DNA from: an uncultured Beijerinckiaceae bacterium
GTDB taxonomy: Bacteria > Pseudomonadota > Alphaproteobacteria > Rhizobiales > Beijerinckiaceae
Length of the DNA: 9,563 nt
NCBI GenBank assembly: GCA_937863205.1
Contig: CALMGA010000328.1
Location: 1-9,563 of the forward strand
Direction of reading: 5' to 3'
Every line of letters begins with the position of its first letter. Positions within the stretch are counted from its first letter, which is position 1. The notes under the pieces were generated by a model. It made no database searches, was not told the origin of the DNA, and saw only the letters and a program-made list of their open reading frames with translations. Of the stretch, positions 1 through 7,691 are shown one piece after another. The position numbers were made by a program, and so were the translations under genes.

Positions 1-51
1 ACGCGCGAATCAGCGATGGATCCAACCGGTTCCAATCAACTTGCCAAAGTA
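1..51. other. Unidentified sequence that interrupts the hybrid kinase gene
   Basis: Reading leftwards on the minus strand, HPt-domain similarity runs to a GAG GCA codon pair (an Arg-His-Glu-Ala motif) ending near base 53. It then stops exactly where the phosphorylatable histidine of an HPt domain is expected. The remaining bases to the left edge do not continue the HPt helix in any minus-strand frame, and the plus-strand frames contain early stops. The sharp end of similarity suggests a junction with foreign DNA such as an insertion sequence end, but no family or inverted repeat was recognised. The boundary is good to a few bases only. Confidence 0.35.
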
Positions 52-190
52 GTGCCTCGTGACGCAAACGCGCGGGATCAAGCGTATCGTTCGTGAAGCG
101 CGCGAGAAGATCGCGTCGAAGCCTCGCCGTGAGCTGTAAAGCCGTCTCGTGTCCGACAAGCTCGACGAGGAAGCCGTACTCGTCGCGATC
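52..190 (-). pseudogene. HPt (histidine phosphotransfer) domain fragment, 3' part of the hybrid kinase
   Basis: The minus-strand frame with codons starting at 190, 187 and so on encodes a helix pair typical of HPt domains in alphaproteobacterial hybrid kinases: a Leu-Val-Glu-Leu-Val-Gly-His-Glu-Thr-Ala stretch, then Ala-Arg-Leu-Arg-Arg-Asp-Leu-Leu-Ala-Arg-Phe, then Leu-Arg-His-Glu-Ala. In the family the next residue is the phosphorylated His, followed by Leu-Val-Ser-x-Ala-Gly. Here the match stops at that point. The frame has no start codon of its own and differs from the REC frame just upstream, so it is not a separate gene. The best reading is the remains of a REC-HPt kinase tail joined to the REC by a deletion. 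Without its histidine the piece cannot relay phosphate. The family assignment is from memory of the HPt pattern. Confidence 0.5.
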
Positions 191-3100
191 GGCAGGCGCG
201 CCGCCGGACCCGGCAGTTTGCGGATCAGGCGCGTCGCCGCCATGCCGTCCATGCCGGGCATCTGCACGTCCATCAGCACGAGATCGTAGGTCTTGTCCTG
301 AACCGCTCGAACCGCGGCAGCGCCGTCCCCGACCACCTCGACCGCGTGACCGAGATCGCCCAGCACGGCGCGGGCCAGCTCCCGGTTGATCTCGATGTCG
401 TCGACGAGCAGCAAGCGGCCGCGACGGCGAGCGGGCTGAGCGGCGACGGCAGGGGCCGCCTCCGCGGATGATCCCCGCATCAGGGTGACGGTGAACCAGA
501 AGGTCGCGCCGCAGCCTTTTTCGGAGAAGACCCCGATTTCGCCGCCCATCAGTTCGACCAACCGCTTCGAAATGACGAGCCCCAATCCGGTTCCCCCGAA
601 ATCACGGCTGATCGGACCGTCGGCTTGGCTGAAGCGCTGGAACAGTCGGTGCTGCTTGTCCCCGGCGATGCCGATCCCCGTATCGATCACGGAGAAGCGA
701 AGCCGCTCGCCCGTGGACCCGGAACCGTCGTGGCGCAGGATCAACGAAACCGATCCCTGCTTGGTGAACTTGATCGCGTTGTTGAGGAGGTTGAGGAGGA
801 TCTGACGAAGGCGGACCTCGTCGCCCAGCAGCAGCTCCGGAATGGATCCGTCGATTTGCGAGCTCATCTGTAGCGACTTGGAGATGGCGGCGCCCCGCGT
901 GATCGACAGGCAATCCTCGATGAGGACGGACGGCGCGAAGGACACCGGCTCCAGTTCCACGGCGCCCGCCTCAACCTTGGAGAAATCCAGGATGTCGTTC
1001 ACCAAAGTGAGCAGGGCCGACCCGGACGAGCGCACGATGTCGGCGTACTTCCGCAACTCGGGCGCAAGCGCACCCGATTGGGCCAGCAGTTCGCCGAAGC
1101 CGATGACGGCATTGAGTGGCGTGCGGATCTCGTGGCTCATCGCGGCGAGGAAGTCGGTCTTGGCGTGACTTGCCTGCTCGGCGGCCGCCTGCGCCAGTTC
1201 GGCCGACTGCTTCGCGATCTTAAGCTCCAGTGTGCGCGCTTGGCGTTCGGACACGTCGCGAAGGCAGGAAACGATCGAGGTCGGCCGCCCGCTCGCCTCA
1301 TCGAGAACCAGCTTCATGCCGGCTTCGATCCACACCCGGCGGCCGGAGCGGTGCCGTAGACGGTAGGTCGCGACCGCGCCCTCCGTGCCATGCTCGCCGG
1401 CAACGAGCCTGCGCACGAGGCCTGCGATCAGTGGCACATCGTCGGGATGCATGGGCGCATGGGGCGAGCTACCGAGAAGGTCCTCGGGGTCGTAGCCGAG
1501 CAGCCCGCGGCAGGCCGGGGAGACGTATTCCCGTTCCAACGACAGGTCGAGGCGCACCACCACGTCGCTCATGTTTTCGGCGAGCAGCCTGTAGCGAGCT
1601 TCGGCCGCGCGAGCCTGGGCGTCGGCCTTCCGGCGCGCCGTCATGTCGGTGAACGTCTGAACGGCACCTCCGGTCGGCAGGCATACGCGGCGCAGTTCGA
1701 GCACCGTCCCGTTGGGTCGCGTCCATTCGTGCGTACCGGCGCTGCCGCCCTGCAATGGCGCTCCCGGGCAATCGATCCCTGAATCCCCGCTGGCTCGCAC
1801 GCCGCGTCCTCCCAAATCCCGTATTCGCCATGGCGCTGCTGAAAGGCGGCAACCTCGCTCAACTGCGGCTGCGAGGCCATCAGCGCGGCCGGCAGGCCGA
1901 GCAGGTCGAGGGCGCGCCGGTTGAAGACCCGCACGCGCCCGTCGGGGTCGGACATGACGAGACCCTGGTCCATGCTGTCGAGCGTCACCTTGAGCATCGC
2001 GGCGTTGTCGCGCAGCAGGGCCTCCGCGCGACGCAACTCCGTCACGTCCATCATGACGCCGAACAGCGACCGTCGGCCGTTCGCCTCCTCCTGAAGGAAG
2101 CCCCGCAGCACGACGCTGCGCACCTCGCCATCGGGGCGCACGATGCGGGCGGTGAAATCGAGATAGCCTCTGATGTCCAGGGCTTGCCGCAGCTGGCGCT
2201 CGACCAGCGTGCGGTCTTCGGGATGGCAAGCCTCGATGCCGTCGGCCAGGGTCGGCCGGTGACCGGCCTTGTCCAGCCCGTGGATGCGGTAGACCTCATC
2301 CGACCAGAACACGCTTTCCTCGGGGTACCCGACGCGCCAATGGCCGACGTGCGCCACCCCTTCCGCGACGCGCAGCATACGGTTGGCTTCGCGGGCGTTG
2401 GCTTCCGCCGTGCGGAAGTGCGTGATGTCGCGAGAGCTTCGCAGCACCCGAACGATGCGCGACGTTTCGTCGGCGAGCGGAACGCAGGTGATCTCGAGAA
2501 CGGTCCGCTCGCCGGCGACATCGACCCGGTCGTCCTCGGTCCTGACGATCTCGCCGATGGCGGCGGCGCGCTTGACGTCCTCAAGGTCGTGAAGGGCGTT
2601 GGGCACCGCGCCCTCAGCCGCATTGCATATTTCAACCACCGGCTCGCCATCGCTCGGGATCCGATAAACGAGCTGTTGTTCGGGAAGCTGGTCGAAAAGA
2701 CCGCGGAACAAGCGCTCAGCCGCCTTGAGGTCCGCTTCGCGGGCAGCCAGGCGCGCCCCTGCTCCATCGAGCGCGTCGCCGACGAGTTTGAGCTCGCCGG
2801 CGATGTTGGGAAGGCTCAAACGGGCGTCGAACCCACCCTCGCCGAGCTGCACCGCCGCTTCGACCAGGCGCCGGATCCAGCGCAGCAGGAACGCCTCGGC
2901 CGCGACCCAAGCGAGAACGCCCGCAGCGACGGAAAGGACGCCGAGTTGAAGGAGTTCCCGTCGAAGCTCGGCGTCGATGGCGGCCAGCACAACCGTCCTG
3001 GGCCGCCCCACGAACAGCTTGGCGTTCGATCCCGGTACCGTTGCGAATGCCCCGATGCGAACGATGCCATCGGCGAAGCTGCCTTCGAACGCGCCCTCCA

Positions 3101-3851
3101 GGCCGCCCAGTCCATTCATGCCCGTCGGCTTGCCCGCGAGAAAGGATCCGATCCATTGGGCGGCATCCTTTGATCCGGCGAGCACCGTGCCGTGGCGGTC
3201 GGTGAGCACGACGAGCGCATCCGGGTTTCGCTTGTTCGCCTCGACCAGCCCGGCGAGCCATTTAAGATCGATCGTCACCGCCGCCACCGACGAGATCCTG
3301 CCCTGCTCGTCCCGGATCGCGCGCGCCAGAGTCATGGCGGGGTGACGATCCTTGCGCGTCACGAGGAAATCGCTGATCGCCACCTGGTCCGCGGCGACGG
3401 CCTCGCGGAAGTAGGGCCGGTCGGCGACGTTGACGCCGGTTCCATCCCCGTCGCTCCAGCACCGCACTTCGCCGTCGAGGCGCGCCATGAAGATCCGGGC
3501 CGCCCAAGGCGTGCCGGCCGCGATGCGGTGCAACAAAGCCGGACACCCGGCGGCGTTCGGGTCCGCGTCGCCCCCGAGTTCCGCGACGAGCGTTAGCAGC
3601 GTCACGGCTTGGTCGATCAGGCCGCGCTGCTCGACGGCGCCCTGGCGCACCGCGGCGAGCGCATCGCGCTTGGCCTGGGCGACGTAGCCGTCGCGCGCCG
3701 CGAGGATGGCGTAGGCGCGCAGTCCGGCGACGGGGAACAGCAGCACCAGCATCACCGCGATCAACTGTCCCCTGACGCCGAGAAGCCGCGTTCCGCCAAC
3801 GCGGGCCGCGCGCCGCGGGACCGATGAAGACTGCGTCGCCGCCGCGCTCAT
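52..3851 (-). pseudogene. Membrane hybrid sensor histidine kinase (Cache-HAMP-PAS x4-HisKA-HATPase-REC), broken
   Basis: A sensor that would autophosphorylate a histidine and pass the phosphate to its own receiver domain. Part one is open from the ATG at 3851: a membrane span at residues 28-50, a periplasmic Cache-like sensor to about 300, a second span at 301-325, HAMP, and PAS domains at about 380-480, 490-605 and from 612. Similarity leaves this frame between about 1800 and 1735, although the frame stays open to a stop at 1641. It resumes in another frame: the end of the third PAS, a fourth PAS, then HisKA with Ser-His-Glu-Ile-Arg-Thr-Pro-Leu-Asn (His codon 1134-1132). The HATPase follows, with an Asn box, Asp-Thr-Gly-Ile-Gly and Gly-Thr-Gly-Leu-Gly-Leu. 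The REC has Val-Asp-Asp and a phosphoacceptor Asp at 270-268 (Met-Asp-Val-Gln-Met-Pro-Gly). The REC breaks off near 190, before its conserved Lys; this frame runs on to a stop at 10. The start overlaps the previous kinase's stop (ATGA). A shift of one lost base (or two gained) explains the PAS break. It is a pseudogene, or a sequencing artefact at the PAS site. Confidence 0.85.
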
Positions 3852-4984
3852 GCGGCAGCCCTTCTCGCCGGCTGGACGTTCGGCATGCCGATCACGAAGC
3901 GAGCGCCTTCAGCCTGTGTTTCATCCAGCGCCAAGGTCCAACCGTGCAGGTCGGCGATCTTGCGGCAGAGCGCGAGGCCGAGACCCACGCCGTCCGGGCC
4001 GTTGCGACGGGGCACGCGCACGAAGCTGCCGAAGATGGCCTGCGCGAACGAGGGCGGCACACCGACGCCGTTGTCGCTCACGGCGACCTCGCAGGCGGCC
4101 GCTCGCTGGGCGGCGGTGATCGTGATGCGGGGAACGCGGCCTGGCGAGCGGTAGCGCAGGCTGTTGCCGATAAGATTCTGGAACAGGTTGACGACCAGCG
4201 CGGGTGCCGCGGTGATCTCGGGAAGAATGCCGACCTCGATGACGGCGCCGCAGTCCGAAACGTCGGCAGACAGGTTGCGGCACGCTTCGGCGACCGCGTC
4301 GGCAAGGACGAAGGGCTCGAGATGGATCTCCCGCGAGCTGAGGCGGGCATGGTCGAGCAGGCCCGAGATCATCCGCGTCAGCCGAGCGGCACATCCCTCG
4401 ATGGTTTCGATGCAATCGATCGCCTGCGCGGGGTCGTTGGCGAGCGTGCCCCTCAGGATCGCCGCGAACGAGGCGATCTGCCGAAGCGGCGCTTGCAGAT
4501 CATGCGCGGCGATGGACGTGAACTCACGTAGGTCCTGGTTCTTGCGCTCGATCTCGCGCGAAGCGGCCAGGAGTTTTTCCTCCAGGAGTCGCTGCTCGCG
4601 TTTCTGCATGAGGAACCAGTGGTCGATCGGACGATCGACCTGGTCGACGGTCGTCAGCACCGCATGCTCGCCCACGGCCGCTTCCCAGGAAATGGTGATG
4701 TGGCAGCGCCGCGACGGGATCTGACCAGCAAGACGCACGGCGGGCAGCACGAGGGGTTCGCCCGCCGCGACCCGCAGCTCCTCGAAGTCCTCGTCGAGGC
4801 CGGAAAGCACGGGGCTGTCGAAGCAGGAGTGCCCCACCTCGGGGAGCCAGCCGCTCAGTGCGCCTTGCCGCGAGCGCACGACTCCATCGGGCCCGATCGT
4901 CGCGACGCCGGCGAGGCCAGCCTTCATGAAATGCGAGAACGCACCTGCGCCGATCGGCGGGAGTGGGTCACGGCAGGCGGTCAT
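3848..4984 (-). CDS. Soluble PAS-containing sensor histidine kinase
   Basis: An intact 378-residue kinase. Residues about 15-115 form a PAS-like input domain with no membrane span. A short coiled linker (126-155) leads to the HisKA helix, Ala-Ala-His-Asp-Leu-Gln-Ala-Pro-Leu-Arg, with the phosphorylated residue at His161. The HATPase has an Asn box at 270-274 (Asn-Leu-Ile-Gly-Asn), Asp-Asn-Gly-Val-Gly at 304-308 and Gly-Val-Gly-Leu-Gly-Leu-Ala at 332-338, so it should be active. It has no receiver, so its phosphate probably goes to a REC domain elsewhere in the operon; that pairing is inferred. The open frame extends 29 codons upstream, but those lie in the GTPase gene. The ATG at 4984 is preferred because GGAG sits 8 bases ahead and the GTPase stop is 1 base away. 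The stop overlaps the start of the hybrid kinase (ATGA), suggesting coupled translation. Confidence 0.9.
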   Translation of the reverse strand: MTACRDPLPPIGAGAFSHFMKAGLAGVATIGPDGVVRSRQGALSGWLPEVGHSCFDSPVLSGLDEDFEELRVAAGEPLVLPAVRLAGQIPSRRCHITISWEAAVGEHAVLTTVDQVDRPIDHWFLMQKREQRLLEEKLLAASREIERKNQDLREFTSIAAHDLQAPLRQIASFAAILRGTLANDPAQAIDCIETIEGCAARLTRMISGLLDHARLSSREIHLEPFVLADAVAEACRNLSADVSDCGAVIEVGILPEITAAPALVVNLFQNLIGNSLRYRSPGRVPRITITAAQRAAACEVAVSDNGVGVPPSFAQAIFGSFVRVPRRNGPDGVGLGLALCRKIADLHGWTLALDETQAEGARFVIGMPNVQPARRAAA

Positions 4985-4985
4985 A

Positions 4986-5484
4986 TCAAGGGCTCCGACG
5001 CTCGATGGTCGCGGCGAGGGCGATGAAGAGGTCGCGCACCCCGGCGCCGGTGCGCGCGCTGGTGAAGGCAATGGCGTCGGCCGCCTGCAGGCCCGGCGGT
5101 TCGGGCCCGCGCTCGCCCGCTCCGAGAAGGTCGCACTTGTTGATCACGGCCGTGCAAGGTCGTCCGGGAAGAGCATCCCGGAAGCCCTCGACCAGAACCG
5201 CCATCTGCTCGATCGATGCCGGGCGCGTCGCCCACGATCAGCGCGCCGCTCGCGCCCTTGATGTAGACCGTTCGGAAGATCGCCATCCCGAAGTCACCGT
5301 CCGTGTCCCACAAGGTGAGCTGCGTCGGCTTGGTCTTTCCCGGCAGCAGAACGGTTGTCGTGTAGATGTCGACGCCGATCGTCGCCTTGTAGCTCGTCTC
5401 GAAACGCTCGAAGGCGAGGCGGTTGGCAAGCGACGTCTTGCCGACGCCGATCGCACCGAGGATCATGATCTTGCGCGCGGCCAT
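4986..5484 (-). pseudogene. Rab/Ras-like small GTPase, frame broken once
   Basis: A small GTP-binding switch of the prokaryotic Ras-superfamily type, about 165 residues once the frame is restored. The start is the ATG at 5484 (Met-Ala-Ala-Arg-Lys-Ile-Met). The P-loop is Gly-Ala-Ile-Gly-Val-Gly-Lys-Thr-Ser at residues 10-18. The G2 Thr is residue 35, in Lys-Ala-Thr-Ile-Gly-Val-Asp, which is very Rab-like. G3 is Trp-Asp-Thr-Asp-Gly-Asp at 59-64, where Rab proteins have Asp-Thr-Ala-Gly-Gln. After Val-Gly-Asp-Ala (near residue 87) the protein continues in another frame with Ser-Ile-Glu-Gln-Met-Ala-Val-Leu, then G4 Asn-Lys-Cys-Asp and a G5-like Thr-Ser-Ala-Arg. The shift lies at about 5219-5228, in a GC-rich run, and fits one extra base or two missing. 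It is in frame with the upstream OmpA gene, with no stop between. The stop at 4986 is 1 base from the downstream kinase start. It may be truncated in the cell at the G4 half, or intact if the shift is an error. Confidence 0.85.
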
Positions 5485-7257
5485 TCCCGAACATTCGCCG
5501 GCATAAGCGAGTTCGAAGACGACCCGACGGTTGGCCGCCGCGGCGACGGCATCGCTGATCGGCGAGGGGGCGCGCGTCGAGACGACCGCGAGGCGCGAAG
5601 CGGGCAGTCCGAGGTGCCGCAGGACGTTGGCGACCCGTTCAGCCCGATCGCGCGCGGCCTCGGTGTTGCCCTTGGGCGTGCCCGCGCCGTCCCCGAAGCC
5701 GACGATGCGCAACCTCGCGCCGTCCGTCGCCGCCAGCAGGCGGGCAAGCCTGTCGAGGTCGCGCTCGCCGCCTCGGGATCGCGGAAGTCCGCTCCGGCCG
5801 CGAAGAAAACGGACGTTTGGCGGGCTGCCTCGTCGAGGCGGCGCATCGGCGTGTCGAGACGGGCGCCCAGCGCCGCCAGTTCTCCCCGCAGCCCATCGAG
5901 ACCGGATCGAAGAGCCGAAGACGCGGCTTGCTGCCGACGATCAAGCTCGGACAGGACGCGGCCGGCCGCCTGCTCCGCTTGCGTGCGATCGACCATCTCC
6001 GTCTTGAGCTGCGCCTGCAAGGCGGAAAGGCGGTCTGCGAGGCTTTCCGCGCGCTCCACGTCGGCGCGCAGTGCCCGGTCCAACGCCTGGGCCTGTGTCG
6101 TTTCCGAGAGCACGGCGAGGCGCGCCTCCACTCTCGCAGCCGGAAAGGCGCGGGCGAGTTCCGAGGCGAGCGCCTGCGACGCGGCACGGTCGGCCAGGAC
6201 GCCGGTCGCATGGATCACGCCGGCGCCATGATCGAACGCGAGTTGGACGGGATAAAGCGCAAGCCCCGGCATCCGCCCGATGGCTGCAAGGGTGCGATCG
6301 TCGCGCGCCTGTTCGCGGGCGTGAAGAACGGATCGGACGGCGAGGGTCGTCGCGCCCAAGGCCAGAACCGCCGGAATCGCCACGGGCGGCGATACGCGCT
6401 TTTTGCCGGACGCGACGGGCGCGGTCCGCTCGACGATGCCGGCATGGAGCGAGGCGATCGCATCGGCGAAGACGGCCTCGCCCGCCGTGACGCCGGGAAG
6501 GAACGACAGGAATGCCGCGTCGACTGCCGCCGACAGCGCGGCGGGGATCGCACCGCTTCCGAAGACCGCCGCCACGATGAAACTCGGCGATGCGCGCAGC
6601 AGCACGGCCTGCCCGCCGAGGTCGATCTGGCGCAGGTCGCCACCGCTCTCGCTCAGGGCATGTCGAGCAAACTCGACGATGGCTGACACGAGGCCGCCGA
6701 GAAGGTTAAGGCTTCCATCGGCGGCGTCACGCGTTTCGCCCGGTCCGGTGGCGGCGAGGACGGCACCGCTCGTCCGCTCGATGAGAATGAGGCGTTCGAG
6801 CCGGGCTCGACCAGCTTCGGCCAGAAATCAGTTCCCCGATCGGCCGGCGGGTGACCATCGCCTTGATCCGCAGCTGGACGCGCTTGGGCGAGAGCGCGGC
6901 TTCCAGCTTGCCGTTGATGTCCTCCGACAGCTGCTTGAACATCGCGCCGATGCCGGCGGCGACCATGCGGCCGGCGATGGGGTAGAGCGTTTCGACCATC
7001 ATGTCGCGCGATTGCTCGATCTCGCGGCGGATAGCCGAAATGACGAGCGGCGCCATTGCCGCAGCAAGGTCGCGATGGCTTTCGATCTCGGCGACCTTCA
7101 GAGCCACGACCAGGCTGTCGGCGACCGAGCGAGGAAACCGGGCCTCCGACCCGACCCTCAGCTCCAGCTGGGCGACGTCGCCGCGCAAGGCTTCGAGCGC
7201 CTGCCTGTCCTCGACGAGAAGCAGGCGCCTGAGCTGACCAAGGTCGGTGTCGAGCAT
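5485..7257 (-). pseudogene. OmpA-family membrane protein with cytoplasmic helical and longin-like domains, frame broken twice
   Basis: A large envelope protein, about 590 residues if repaired. From the ATG at 7257 the first ~143 residues are helical and match the N-terminal region I recall from OmpA proteins next to bacterial Rab-like GTPases (Leu-Ser-x-Lys-Arg, then Thr-Arg-Arg-Pro-Ile-Gly-Glu-Leu-Ile). Similarity jumps frame at about 6825 and continues Leu-Ala-Glu-Ala-Gly-Arg-Ala-Arg-Leu, then Ile-Leu-Ile-Glu-Arg-Thr-Ser-Gly-Ala-Val-Leu. This alpha/beta region to about residue 255 resembles a longin/roadblock-type fold. One membrane span follows (Pro-Pro-Val-Ala-Ile-Pro-Ala-Val-Leu-Ala, bases about 6392-6327), then a BON-like stretch and a ~100-residue coiled coil. 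A second shift at about 5758-5772 leads into the OmpA C-terminal domain (Gly-Phe-Gly-Asp-Gly-Ala-Gly-Thr, ending Asn-Arg-Arg-Val-Val-Phe-Glu-Leu). The first shift fits one extra T, the second one lost base. There is no signal peptide, so the N-terminus is probably cytoplasmic and the C-terminus periplasmic. No stop separates it from the GTPase, so its end is nominal. Confidence 0.8.
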
Positions 7258-7267
7258 CGCGAACGGC

Positions 7268-7627
7268 TCAGAAACTCTTCTGTTCGGCGCCGCGGTCACG
7301 GATCTCGCCCATCGCCGTGATCTGACGGCCCATGTCCACGATGCTGCCGCCGATCGCGCGGACCGAATTGCCGTGCTCCTGCCGCAGCGCGCGCCCCAGC
7401 GCGTCGATCGTCGCCTGCATTTCTTCCAAGCGCTTCAGCATCCGCTGTTCGAGCGCATGCACCTCGTCCTGCGCGGTTTCGAGGCGACGATCATGTCGAC
7501 GAAGCGCATCGCCGTAGAGGAGTTCGCGCACCTGCTCCAAGGTGTCGGGCACAGGTCCGCCGGTCGCGGGGACGGGTGCGGCCTCGTCTCCGAGACTGGG
7601 CGTGAGCAGCTTCACATGTCCGGCCAT
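7268..7627 (-). CDS. Small coiled-coil protein of the GTPase/OmpA operon
   Basis: A 119-residue protein with no membrane span or signal peptide. Residues 1-28 are Pro- and Gly-rich and look disordered. Residues about 29-85 form a charged heptad-rich helix (Leu-Glu-Gln-Val-Arg-Glu-Leu-Leu-Tyr-Gly, then Val-His-Ala-Leu-Glu-Gln-Arg-Met). Residues 88-119 are a short second segment. The open frame reaches 7681, but the ATG at 7627 has GAGGA nine bases upstream and opens with a plausible sequence, so it is preferred. The stop is 10 bases before the OmpA-protein start. The Leu-Arg-x-Leu-Leu helix resembles the first helix of that protein, so the two may interact or share an ancestor. Function is otherwise unknown; an adaptor or scaffold role is a guess. 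Confidence 0.75.
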   Translation of the reverse strand: MAGHVKLLTPSLGDEAAPVPATGGPVPDTLEQVRELLYGDALRRHDRRLETAQDEVHALEQRMLKRLEEMQATIDALGRALRQEHGNSVRAIGGSIVDMGRQITAMGEIRDRGAEQKSF

Positions 7628-7691
7628 GATGTCACGTCCTCGCGGCGATGTAACGGGTCCCACCGGGCGCCGCCGATCCACGGTGATCCGT

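Noticed and set aside
1..190. A separate phage-type (Mor-like) gene at the left edge
   Set aside because: The Leu-Val-Gly-His-Glu-Thr-Ala stretch first suggested this, but the spacing and the Arg-His-Glu-Ala end fit an HPt domain better, which is expected after a REC in a hybrid kinase.
1755..3173. A 472-codon open frame on the plus strand
   Set aside because: It lies opposite the hybrid kinase, whose minus-strand frame has clear Cache, HAMP and PAS features. The plus product shows no family and is rich in Ala, Arg, Asp and His, as expected for an antisense frame in GC-rich DNA.
3824..4531. A 235-codon open frame on the plus strand
   Set aside because: It is antisense to the soluble kinase's HATPase and HisKA, which are unambiguous.
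4985..5071. An extra 29 codons at the front of the soluble kinase
   Set aside because: They lie within the GTPase's C-terminal codons, are Pro/Ser/Arg-rich, and the ATG at 4984 has a good ribosome binding site.
4963..6231. A 422-codon open frame on the plus strand
   Set aside because: It spans the GTPase and OmpA genes in antisense, is Arg/Ser/Ala-rich and shows no domain.
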